The position numbers and the translations under genes are program-made. DNA of 64,000 nucleotides from Streptomyces albireticuli. GTDB taxonomy: Bacteria > Actinomycetota > Actinomycetes > Streptomycetales > Streptomycetaceae. Of the stretch, positions 8,907 to 18,000 are shown piece after piece. The DNA lies in contig NZ_JAJQQS010000002.1 of the NCBI RefSeq assembly GCF_021228125.1, positions 310,001 through 374,000 on the forward strand. Reading direction: 5' to 3'. The notes below the pieces were generated by a model that was not told the origin of the DNA, did no database searches, and saw nothing but the letters and a program-made list of their open reading frames with translations. How positions within the stretch are numbered: position 1 is the stretch's first letter; each line of letters begins with the position of its first letter.

Positions 8907-10102
8907 GCGCCACCGACGGCTACAACGTCCGCCGCTACACCCCCGAGCGCTCCACCTGGGGCCGGCTCACCGCCCGCGACTCCGTCGTCCGCCGCCTCGA
9001 CTGGGTCATGCTCCTCGCCGCCCTCGCCCTCTCCGGCATCGGCACCCTGCTCGTCTACTCCGCCACCCGAAACCGCACCGAGCTCAACCAGGGCGACCCC
9101 TACTACTTCCTGCTCCGCAACATCCTCAACACCGGCATCGGACTCGGCCTCGCCGTCGCCGCCGTCTGGGTCGGCCACCGCGCCCTGCGCGGCGGCGTCC
9201 CCATCCTCTACGCGATCTCCGTACTGCTCACCGCCGCCGTCCTCACCCCGCTCGGCGCGACCATCAACGGCGCCCGCTCCTGGATCCAGCTCGGCGCCGG
9301 CTTCTCCATCCAGCCCTCCGAGTTCACCAAGATCACCATCACGCTGGGGATGGCGATGCTGCTGGCCGCCAAGGTCGACGCCGGCGACCGGCAGCACCCC
9401 GACCACCGCACCGTCGTGGAGGCCCTCGGCCTCGCCGCCCTCCCGATCGTCATCATCCTGCTGATGCCCGACCTCGGCTCCGTCATGGTGCTGGTGGTCA
9501 TCGTCCTCGCCGTGCTGCTCGCCTCCGGCGCCTCCCACCGCTGGATCGCCGGCCTGCTCGGCGCCGGCGTCCTCGGCTGCGTCCTCATCTGGCAGCTAGG
9601 CGTCCTGGACGAATACCAGATCAACCGCTTCGCCGCCTTCGCCAACCCCGCCCTCGACCCCTCCGGCGTCGGCTACAACACCAACCAGGCCAGGATCGCC
9701 ATCGGCTCCGGCGGCCTCACCGGCTCCGGCCTCTTCCACGGCAGCCAGACCACCGGCCAGTTCGTCCCCGAGCAGCAGACCGACTTCATCTTCACCGTCG
9801 CCGGCGAGGAACTCGGCTTCGTCGGCGCCGGCGCGATCGTCTTCCTCGTCGGCGTCGTGCTCTGGCGCGCCTGCCGGATCGCCCGCGAGACCACCGAGCT
9901 CTACGGCACGGTCGTCGCCGCCGGGATCATCGCCTGGTTCGCCTTCCAGTCCTTCGAGAACATCGGGATGACCCTCGGCATCATGCCCGTCACCGGACTG
10001 CCCCTGCCCTTCGTCTCCTACGGCGGCTCGTCCATGTTCGCCGCCTGGATCGCGATCGGACTGCTCCAGTCGATCAAGGTCCAGCGGCCGGTCTCCGCCT
10101 GA
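8903..10102 (+). CDS. rodA: SEDS peptidoglycan glycosyltransferase RodA
   Basis: RodA is a polytopic lipid-II polymerase of the SEDS family, working with PBP2. The protein has 399 residues and about ten transmembrane helices. Family signatures include PSEFTKITI, MPDLGSVMVL, and the C-terminal PVTGLPLPFVSYGGSSM. The ATG overlaps the preceding TGA, giving 1:1 coupled expression with PBP2. It is the last gene of the mre cluster; the next gene has its own -10-like box. Confidence 0.95.
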   Translation: MSATDGYNVRRYTPERSTWGRLTARDSVVRRLDWVMLLAALALSGIGTLLVYSATRNRTELNQGDPYYFLLRNILNTGIGLGLAVAAVWVGHRALRGGVPILYAISVLLTAAVLTPLGATINGARSWIQLGAGFSIQPSEFTKITITLGMAMLLAAKVDAGDRQHPDHRTVVEALGLAALPIVIILLMPDLGSVMVLVVIVLAVLLASGASHRWIAGLLGAGVLGCVLIWQLGVLDEYQINRFAAFANPALDPSGVGYNTNQARIAIGSGGLTGSGLFHGSQTTGQFVPEQQTDFIFTVAGEELGFVGAGAIVFLVGVVLWRACRIARETTELYGTVVAAGIIAWFAFQSFENIGMTLGIMPVTGLPLPFVSYGGSSMFAAWIAIGLLQSIKVQRPVSA

Positions 10103-10159
10103 CGCGCCTGTCCGCCGGGGGACTGCCGCGGAAGCCTCCGGGGCACTAGATTCGAGCAC

Positions 10160-11773
10160 ATGGCGGACACCGTGCGAGAGATCGAGCGGAAGTACGAAAC
10201 CGGTGACCGGAACGGCGCCGGCCCGGCCCTGCCGCCCGACCTCGGCCGGATCCCGGGCGTCGCCACCGTCACCGACCGGGGGACGGCCGAGCTCGACGCC
10301 GTCTACTACGACACCACCGACCACCGGCTGGCCGCGGCGGGCATCACCCTCCGCCGCCGCACCGGCGGCCAGGACGCCGGCTGGCACCTCAAACTCCCCG
10401 TGGCCCCCGGGGTGCGCGACGAGATCCGCGCCCCGCTGTCCCCGGACGTCCCGCGCGGCCTCACCGACCTCGTACGCTCCCGGATCCGGCGCAGCGGACT
10501 CCAGCCGCTCGTCCGCATCCGCTCCCACCGCGACGTGCGCCACCTCCTCGACGCCGACGGCACCCTCCTCGCCGAGGCCAGCGCCGACACGGTCACCGCG
10601 GACCTCCTCGCGCCCGGCGGCGGCACCACCCACTGGACCGAGTACGAGATCGAGCTCGCCCCCGACGGCGACCCCGATTTCCTCGATACCGTCGAACCCC
10701 ACCTCCGCGAGGCCGGCCTGCGCCCCTCCGACGCCCCCTCCAAGCTGGCCCGCGCGCTGGCCGCGACCCGGCCGGAGCCGGGGAAGGAGCGGGCGAAGCC
10801 CGAGAAGCGGCCGAAGGCCGGGAAGCGGCCGCCGAAAGGCGGGAAGAAGCCGGCCGGGAAGAAGCGGACCCCCGAGGGCGGCGCCCCGCGCACCACCGGC
10901 GACCACGTCCTCGCCTACCTCCGCGAGCAGGTCGAGGCGGTCGTGACCCTCGACCCCGCCGTCCGCCGCGACGCCGAGGACTCCGTCCACCAGATGCGCG
11001 TCGCCACCCGCCGCCTGCGCAGCGCCTTCCGCACCTACGGCAAGGTCCTCGACCGGCGGACCACCGACCCCGTCGCCGCCGAGCTGAAGTGGCTCGCCGC
11101 CGAGCTGGGCGTCGACCGCGACCGCGAGGTCCTCGCCGCACGGCTCCGCGAACGGCTGGCCGAACTGGACGCGCCGCTCGTCCTCGGCCCCGTCCGCGCC
11201 CGGCTGCGCGTCTGGGCCGCGGGCCGCCGCAAGGGCTCCCGCAAGCGCCTCACCGCCGTCCTCGACGGCGACCGCTACCTCGCCCTCCTCGACACCCTCG
11301 ACGCCCTCCTCGCCGACCCGCCCCTGCGCCCGGCCGCCGCCCGCCCGGCCGGAACCGTGCTGGCCGAGGCCGTCCTGCGCGACTACGGCCGGCTGGCCGC
11401 CCGCGTCGAGCACGCCCTCGCCACCGAGCCCGGCCCGGACCGCGACACCGTCCTCCACGACGCCCGCAAGGCCGCCAAGCGCGCCCGCTACGCCGCGGAG
11501 GCGGCGACCCCCGCCCTCGGCAAGCCCGCCAAGCGCTTCGCCTCTCGCATGAAGTCCGTCCAGACCCTGCTGGGCGACCACCAGGACAGCGTCATGGCGC
11601 GCGGCGCCCTCCGCGAGATCGCCGTGCGCGCCCACGCGGCGGGGGAGAGCACCTTCACATTCGGCCTGATGCACGGGCACGAGGAGCGGCTGTCGGCCGC
11701 GTACGAGGCGAAGCTGCCGAAGCTGTGGCGCAAGGCGTCCCGGAAGCGGTACCGGGGGGCGCTGGGGGCGTGA
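10160..11773 (+). CDS. CYTH and CHAD domain-containing protein
   Basis: The N-terminal CYTH (triphosphate tunnel) domain covers about residues 1-200 and begins with the ExExK motif as E7-I-E9-R-K11, which binds triphosphates and metal ions. A Lys/Pro-rich basic linker (about 205-245) leads to a CHAD domain (about 250-520), an all-helical module with conserved basic residues (HQMRVATRRLRSAFRTY) that binds polyphosphate. The combination suggests a polyphosphate- or triphosphate-binding protein, possibly a triphosphatase; the substrate cannot be read from sequence. TAGATT at 10146-10151, 8 nt before the ATG, suggests a leaderless transcript separate from rodA. Confidence 0.9.
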   Translation: MADTVREIERKYETGDRNGAGPALPPDLGRIPGVATVTDRGTAELDAVYYDTTDHRLAAAGITLRRRTGGQDAGWHLKLPVAPGVRDEIRAPLSPDVPRGLTDLVRSRIRRSGLQPLVRIRSHRDVRHLLDADGTLLAEASADTVTADLLAPGGGTTHWTEYEIELAPDGDPDFLDTVEPHLREAGLRPSDAPSKLARALAATRPEPGKERAKPEKRPKAGKRPPKGGKKPAGKKRTPEGGAPRTTGDHVLAYLREQVEAVVTLDPAVRRDAEDSVHQMRVATRRLRSAFRTYGKVLDRRTTDPVAAELKWLAAELGVDRDREVLAARLRERLAELDAPLVLGPVRARLRVWAAGRRKGSRKRLTAVLDGDRYLALLDTLDALLADPPLRPAAARPAGTVLAEAVLRDYGRLAARVEHALATEPGPDRDTVLHDARKAAKRARYAAEAATPALGKPAKRFASRMKSVQTLLGDHQDSVMARGALREIAVRAHAAGESTFTFGLMHGHEERLSAAYEAKLPKLWRKASRKRYRGALGA

Positions 11774-11873
11774 CGGGGCGGGCGGTCGATCGTTCTGCTG
11801 GTGGCACGACTTCTCCGCTGCCGCGGAGGTGAGCCGCCGTGAGAGAGAACCGACGTTCGCTGGGCCCTTTACT

Positions 11874-11893
11874 CCCCGCCGCTGCGGGGTTTT
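11874..11893 (+). terminator. Intrinsic terminator after the CYTH-CHAD gene
   Basis: A 6-bp GC stem (CCCCGC/GCGGGG) with a 4-nt loop is followed directly by TTTT. It lies 100 nt after the CYTH-CHAD stop and 81 nt before the radical-SAM gene, separating the two transcription units. Confidence 0.65.
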
Positions 11894-11973
11894 GAAGATC
11901 GTCGTGCAAAGGGGTGGCCCCACCCGCGTTAGTCTTGAGGGTCACCCCTGTCAGCTCACGAAGGTTTTCGGGT

Positions 11974-13899
11974 ATGTCTGCCGATTCGGTCTTCCCGCAG
12001 CTCGAAGCTCTGCTCCCGCATGTGCAGAAGCCGATCCAGTACGTCGGCGGAGAGCTCAACTCCACCGTCAAGCCCTGGGAATCCTGTGACGTGCGTTGGG
12101 CGCTCATGTACCCCGATGCCTACGAGGTCGGGCTGCCCAACCAGGGCGTCATGATCCTTTACGAGGTGCTCAACGAGCGCGAGGGCGTCCTCGCCGAGCG
12201 CACGTACAGCGTCTGGCCGGACCTCGAAGCGCTGATGCGCGAGCACAAGGTCCCGCAGTTCACAGTGGACGCGCACCGCCCGGTCCGCGCCTTCGACGTC
12301 TTCGGCCTGAGCTTCTCCACCGAGCTCGGCTACACCAACATGCTCACGGCCCTGGACCTCGCGGGCATCCCGCTGGAGTCCAAGGACCGCACGATCGACG
12401 ACCCGATCGTCCTCGCGGGCGGCCACGCGGCGTTCAACCCCGAGCCCATCGCGGACTTCATCGACTGCGCGGTGATCGGCGACGGCGAGCAGGCCGTCCT
12501 GGAGATCACCGACATCATCCGGGCCTGGAAGGCCGAGGGCCGCCCCGGTGGCCGCGAGGAGGTGCTGCTCCGCCTGTCCAAGACGGGTGGCGTGTACGTC
12601 CCGGGCTTCTACGACGTGGAGTACCTGGAGGACGGCCGGATCGCCCGTGTCGTGCCCAACCGCTCCGGCGTGCCGTGGCGGGTGTCCAAGCACACCGTCA
12701 TGGACCTCGACGAGTGGCCCTACCCCAAGCAGCCGCTCGTCCCGCTCGCCGAGACCGTCCACGAGCGGATGTCCGTCGAGATCTTCCGCGGCTGCACCCG
12801 CGGCTGCCGTTTCTGCCAGGCCGGCATGATCACGCGCCCCGTGCGGGAGCGAAGCATCACCGGCATCGGCGAGATGGTCGAGAAGGGTCTGAAGGCGACC
12901 GGTTTCGAGGAGGTCGGCCTGCTGTCGCTGTCCTCGGCCGACCACACCGAGATCGGTGACATCGCCAAGGGCCTGGCCGACCGCTACACCGAGGACAAGA
13001 TCGGCCTCTCCCTGCCGTCGACCCGCGTGGACGCCTTCAACGTCGACCTCGCGAACGAGCTGACGCGCAACGGCCGCCGGTCGGGCCTCACCTTCGCCCC
13101 CGAGGGCGGCTCCGAGCGCATGCGCAAGGTCATCAACAAGATGGTCTCGGAGGAGGACCTGATCCGCACGGTCTCCACCGCGTACGGCAACGGCTGGCGC
13201 CAGGTGAAGCTGTACTTCATGTGCGGCCTGCCGACCGAGACCGACGAGGACGTCCTCCAGATCGGCGACATGGCGGTCAACGTCATCGCCGAGGGCCGCA
13301 AGGTCTCCGGCCAGAACGACATCCGCTGCACGGTCTCCATCGGTGGATTCGTCCCCAAGCCGCACACCCCCTTCCAGTGGGCGCCGCAGCTCTCCGCCGA
13401 GGAGACCGACGCCCGCCTGGAGAAGCTGCGCGACAAGATCCGCGGCGACAAGAAGTACGGCCGCTCGATCGGCTTCCGCTACCACGACGGCAAGCCCGGC
13501 ATCATCGAGGGCCTGCTCTCGCGCGGTGACCGCCGCGTCGGCGCCGTGATCCGCGAGGTCTACGAGTCGGGCGGCCGCTTCGACGGCTGGCGCGAGCACT
13601 TCAGCTACGACCTGTGGATGAAGTGCGCCGAGCGCACGCTGCCCGGGCAGGGCGTCGACGTCGCCTGGTACACCACGCGCGAGCGCACCTACGAAGAGGT
13701 CCTGCCCTGGGACCACCTGGACTCCGGTCTCGACAAGGACTGGCTCTGGGAGGACTGGCAGGACGCCCTCGACGAGACCGAGGTCGAGGACTGCCGCTGG
13801 ACCCCGTGCTTCGACTGCGGCGTCTGCCCGCAGATGGACACGAGCATCCAGATCGGCCCCACGGGCAAGAAGCTTCTGCCACTGTCCGTCATCAAGTGA
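11974..13899 (+). CDS. Radical SAM protein, TIGR03960 family
   Basis: This 641-residue protein belongs to the uncharacterised radical-SAM family often fused to, or adjacent to, a DUF2344 protein. The [4Fe-4S]/SAM motif is C274-x3-C278-x2-C281 (GCTRGCRFC). The N-terminal 200 residues have a Rossmann-like pattern reminiscent of cobalamin-binding domains, but no classical DxHxxG motif. The C-terminus holds a further Cys cluster (TPCFDCGVCPQMD) that could bind an auxiliary cluster. The ATG at 11974 has AAGG 9 nt upstream. The gene is followed by its DUF2344 partner and then RNase E, L21, L27 and Obg. The reaction is unknown; RNA or ribosome modification is only an inference from context. Confidence 0.88.
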   Translation: MSADSVFPQLEALLPHVQKPIQYVGGELNSTVKPWESCDVRWALMYPDAYEVGLPNQGVMILYEVLNEREGVLAERTYSVWPDLEALMREHKVPQFTVDAHRPVRAFDVFGLSFSTELGYTNMLTALDLAGIPLESKDRTIDDPIVLAGGHAAFNPEPIADFIDCAVIGDGEQAVLEITDIIRAWKAEGRPGGREEVLLRLSKTGGVYVPGFYDVEYLEDGRIARVVPNRSGVPWRVSKHTVMDLDEWPYPKQPLVPLAETVHERMSVEIFRGCTRGCRFCQAGMITRPVRERSITGIGEMVEKGLKATGFEEVGLLSLSSADHTEIGDIAKGLADRYTEDKIGLSLPSTRVDAFNVDLANELTRNGRRSGLTFAPEGGSERMRKVINKMVSEEDLIRTVSTAYGNGWRQVKLYFMCGLPTETDEDVLQIGDMAVNVIAEGRKVSGQNDIRCTVSIGGFVPKPHTPFQWAPQLSAEETDARLEKLRDKIRGDKKYGRSIGFRYHDGKPGIIEGLLSRGDRRVGAVIREVYESGGRFDGWREHFSYDLWMKCAERTLPGQGVDVAWYTTRERTYEEVLPWDHLDSGLDKDWLWEDWQDALDETEVEDCRWTPCFDCGVCPQMDTSIQIGPTGKKLLPLSVIK

Positions 13900-13912
13900 T
13901 TCCACCGCGCCG

Positions 13913-13940
13913 AAGCCCCGCCGCACCCCGGCGGGGCTTT
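13913..13940 (+). terminator. Hairpin terminator after radical SAM gene
   Basis: An 11-bp perfect stem (AAGCCCCGCCG at 13913-13923 with 13929-13939) has a 5-nt loop and ends in TTT. It begins 14 nt after the stop codon, so the following DUF2344 gene needs its own promoter or read-through. Confidence 0.75.
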
Positions 13941-14021
13941 CGCGCGCCCTCCGGGACCCGCCCCTCCGCCGGGCACGTACTCTAGGTAGCAGTACGACCG
14001 CACTCACGAAGGACTAGAACA

Positions 14022-14849
14022 CTGGGTAAGCGTCAGCCCGAAGGTCCGCCTCCCGCACCCGTGGTGCAGCGCATTCGTCTGCGCTACACCAAGCGCGGCC
14101 GCCTCCGGTTCACCAGCCACCGTGATTTCCAGCGCGCCTTCGAGCGGGCCCTGCGCCGTGCCGAGGTGCCCATGGCGTACTCGGCCGGCTTCACCCCGCA
14201 CCCCAAGGTGTCGTACGCCAATGCCGCACCCACCGGCACGGGCAGTGAGGCCGAGTTCCTGGAGATCCAGCTCGCCGAGGTCCGCGACCCGCAGGAGCTG
14301 CGCGAGCTGCTCGACGAGTCGCTGCCCGACGGGCTCGACATCACGGACGCGGTGGAGGCCCACACCTCCTCGTTCGCCGACCGGCTCCAGGCATCCCTCT
14401 GGGAGATGCGGCTCGACGGCGTCGAGGTCGCGGACGCCGAGCGCGCCGTCGCGGCGTTCCTCGCCGCGGAGACGGTGGAGGTGCAGCGCCGGACGAAAAA
14501 CGGGTTGCGCACCTTCGACGCGCGTGCGGCCGTCGCCCGACTCGAGGCGCTCGACGGTCCGGCCGATAGGCCCGGCGTCGGTGCCTGTGCGATACTGCGG
14601 CTGGTTGTTCGGCACTTGACACCTGCCGTTCGACCCGACGACGTCCTGTCCGGTCTCCGCGCCACGGCCGACCTGGCGCCGCCGGTCCCCGCTGCGGTGA
14701 CCAGGCTGGCGCAGGGGCTGCTCGATGAGGAGTCCGGCACGGTGACCGACCCGCTCGCGCCCGACCGCGACGCTTCCCCGGCCGCAACAACCACCACGGC
14801 CGCCGGACCGAGCGCCGGTGCCGCGCAGGTGCCGGAAGGTCCCGCGTAA
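14022..14849 (+). CDS. TIGR03936 / DUF2344 radical-SAM-associated protein, probable CTG start
   Basis: This is the small partner of the upstream radical-SAM enzyme; in some bacteria the two are a single polypeptide. The conserved N-terminal core (RLRYTKRGRLRFTSHRDFQRAFERALRRAEVP, then SAGFTPHPKVS) identifies the family. The rest is less conserved and ends in an Ala/Thr/Pro-rich tail. No ATG or GTG precedes codon 14061 in frame, but a CTG at 14022 has an excellent Shine-Dalgarno (GAAGGA, 14008-14013, 8 nt spacing). It gives the N-terminus GKRQPEGPPPAPV, which matches homologues as I recall them. The conservative alternative start is GTG 14061. Function unknown. Confidence 0.82.
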   Translation: MGKRQPEGPPPAPVVQRIRLRYTKRGRLRFTSHRDFQRAFERALRRAEVPMAYSAGFTPHPKVSYANAAPTGTGSEAEFLEIQLAEVRDPQELRELLDESLPDGLDITDAVEAHTSSFADRLQASLWEMRLDGVEVADAERAVAAFLAAETVEVQRRTKNGLRTFDARAAVARLEALDGPADRPGVGACAILRLVVRHLTPAVRPDDVLSGLRATADLAPPVPAAVTRLAQGLLDEESGTVTDPLAPDRDASPAATTTTAAGPSAGAAQVPEGPA

Positions 14850-15070
14850 GGACGGCCGTCGCCGCGCCGCCGCGCCGCCAGGGAGCCACCCAGGTTCGGC
14901 AGGCGCATTGACCAGGAGACTTTCGCCGGTGCCCACCATTTCGGCCCCGGCGAGCGAGACGACAGCTCCCGTGCGGCGCCCATGCCCCGGACGGCGGTAT
15001 CCGCGCATCGCGCGGTGCCGCGGCCGGATCAAGGCCCGGCGCCCGGGAGCGTGACGGGAGAACCGCCCGC

Positions 15071-18000
15071 ATGCTCGAGCCCACTGAGCCCACCGAGCCC
15101 ACCAATAACCCCGACAGCGGCCCCGGCGACACACTGCCGCCGCGTCGCCGCCGCCGTGCGGCGTCCCGCCCCGCGGGCCCGCCGTCGGGTGCCGAGACCG
15201 CCGTGACGGCCCCGCAGGCCGCCCCCGCGGAGGCGCCCGCCGCCGCACCGGCCGAGCAGGCCCCGGCCGCCGAGGCGCCGGCCACCCCGGCCCGCCCCCG
15301 CCGCCGCGCGACCCGCAAGGCCACCGCCCCGGCCGGCGCTCCCCGTACGGGTGAGCAGGCCGCCGCCGAGCCGGCCCCGGCCGAGGTCGTCGCGGAGCCC
15401 GTCGCCGAGGCCCCCGAGGCCGTGGAGACGGTCGAGGCCAAGCCGGCCCGTACGCGTCGTCGTGCGGTCCGTAAGGCCACCGCCCCCGCGGGCGCCCCGC
15501 AGGCCGCCGAGACCGCCCCGCCGGTCGTGGAGGAGGCCCCGGCCGCCGCCGTGGAGCCCGCCGCCGTCGAGGCTCCCGCCGAGGCCCCGGCCGCCGCCCC
15601 CGCCCGTACGCGCCGTCGTGCCGTGCGCAAGGCCACCGCGCCCGCCGGTTCCCCGCAGACGGCCGAGACGGTCGCCCCGCCGGTGGCCGAGCCGGCCCCG
15701 GCCGAGGTCGTCGCCGAGGCCCCCGAGGCCGTGGAGACGGTCGAGGCCAAGCCTGCCCGTACGCGTCGTCGTGCGGTCCGTAAGGCCACCGCCCCCGCGG
15801 GCGCCCCGCAGGCCGCCGAGGCCGAGCCCGTCGCCGAGCAGGCCGCCGAGGCCGTCGCCGCCCCGGCGGAGGAGCAGGCCCCCGCCGCTGAGCCCCGTGG
15901 TCGCCGTACCCGCCGCCGGGCCGCCGCCGGCGATGCCGAGCAGCCCGCCGAGGCCGCCGAGGCCCCGGCCAAGGGCCGTACGCGCCGCCGTGTCGCCGCC
16001 GGTGACGCCGAGGCCGCGGCCGCCGCGCTGGAGGCCGCCAAGGAGGCGAGCCGTGCCCGTGGCCCCGTGAGCGAGGCCGAGCCCGTCAAGGCCGCCGAGG
16101 CCGAGGAGACCGCCGCCCCCGCGCGTGGCCGTCGCCGCGCCGTGCGCCCGCCGACCGCCGTCTTCCAGGCGCCGGTCTTCACCGAGCCGATGTTCCAGAC
16201 GCCGGAGACCGCCGCCGCTGCCGCCGCCGCGGGCCCGGTCGAGGAGGAGCCCGAGGAGGAGGCGGCCGAGGCCGTCGTCGAGCAGCCGCAGCCCGCCGGC
16301 CGTCGTCGCCGTCGCCGCCGCGGTGAGCCCGCCGAGGCCGCCGAGCAGGCGGTGACCGCCCCCGCGGCCCCTGCCGCCCCCGCCGTCCAGCAGGACGAGG
16401 AGGGCGAGGAGGAGGCCGAGGAGACCGAGGGCGCCGCGCTGGAGGACGAGGGCGACCGCCCGTCGCGCCGCCGTCGTCGCGGTGGCCGCCGCCGTCGCCG
16501 TGGTGAGTCCGGTGACGCCGAGGGCGAGCTGTCCGAGGACGAGCAGCAGGACGGTGCCGAGCAGGAAGAGGCCGCCGAGGAGGAGCCGGAGGAGGCGCCG
16601 GACGAGGAGTCCGGCGCGGGTTCCGCCAGCAGCCGCCGTCGCCGCCGTCGCCGTCGCCGCAGTGGTGACGGTGCCGAGGCCGAGGTGGGCGGCGACGACC
16701 CGGAGCGGACCGTCGTCAAGGTCCGCGAGCCCCGCAAGCGCGAGGAGCGCGAGCCGGGCACGGGCTTCGACGAGGTGCAGTCCATCAAGGGCTCGACCCG
16801 CATGGAGGCGAAGAAGCAGCGCCGCCGTGAGGGCCGCGAGCAGGGCCGCCGCCGCGTGCCGATCATCACGGAGGCCGAGTTCCTGGCCCGCCGCGAGGCC
16901 GTCGAGCGCGTCATGGTCGTCCGCCAGAGCGGTGAGCGCACCCAGATCGGCGTGCTGGAGGACAACGTCCTCGTCGAGCACTACGTCAACAAGGAGCAGG
17001 CCACCAGCTACGTCGGCAACGTCTACCTGGGCAAGGTCCAGAACGTGCTGCCGTCGATGGAGGCCGCGTTCGTCGACATCGGCAAGGGCCGCAACGCCGT
17101 CCTGTACGCCGGTGAGGTCAACTTCGAGGCGCTCGGCATGGGCAACGGCCCGCGCCGCATCGAGTCCGCGCTGAAGTCCGGCCAGTCCGTGCTCGTGCAG
17201 GTCACCAAGGACCCGATCGGTCACAAGGGCGCCCGCCTGACCAGCCAGGTCTCGCTGCCGGGCCGCTACCTGGTCTATGTGCCCGAGGGCTCGATGACCG
17301 GCATCAGCCGGAAGCTGCCCGACACCGAGCGCGCCCGTCTGAAGCAGATCCTCAAGAAGATCGTCCCCGAGGACGCGGGCGTCATCGTCCGTACCGCCGC
17401 GGAGGGCGCCAGCGAGGACGAGCTGGCCCGTGACGTGCAGCGCCTCCAGGCGCAGTGGGAAGAGATCCAGAAGAAGGCGAAGAGCGGCAACGCCCCGACC
17501 CTGCTGTACGGCGAGCCGGACATGACCGTCCGCGTCGTCCGCGACATCTTCAACGAGGACTTCTCCAAGGTCATCGTCAGCGGTGACACCGCCTGGGAGA
17601 CCATCCACGGCTATGTCTCGCACGTCGCCCCGGACCTGACCGACCGGCTGCAGAAGTGGACGTCGGACGTCGACGTCTTCGCCACGTACCGGATCGACGA
17701 GCAGCTGATGAAGGCGCTGGACCGCAAGGTCTGGCTGCCGAGCGGCGGCTCGCTGGTGATCGACCGGACCGAGGCGATGGTCGTCGTCGACGTCAACACC
17801 GGCAAGTTCACCGGCCAGGGCGGCAACCTGGAGGAGACGGTCACCAAGAACAACCTCGAGGCGGCCGAGGAGATCGTGCGTCAGCTGCGGCTGCGCGACC
17901 TCGGTGGCATCGTGGTGATCGACTTCATCGACATGGTGCTGGAGGCCAACCGCGACCTCGTGCTGCGGCGTCTGCTGGAGTGCCTGGGCCGGGACCGTAC

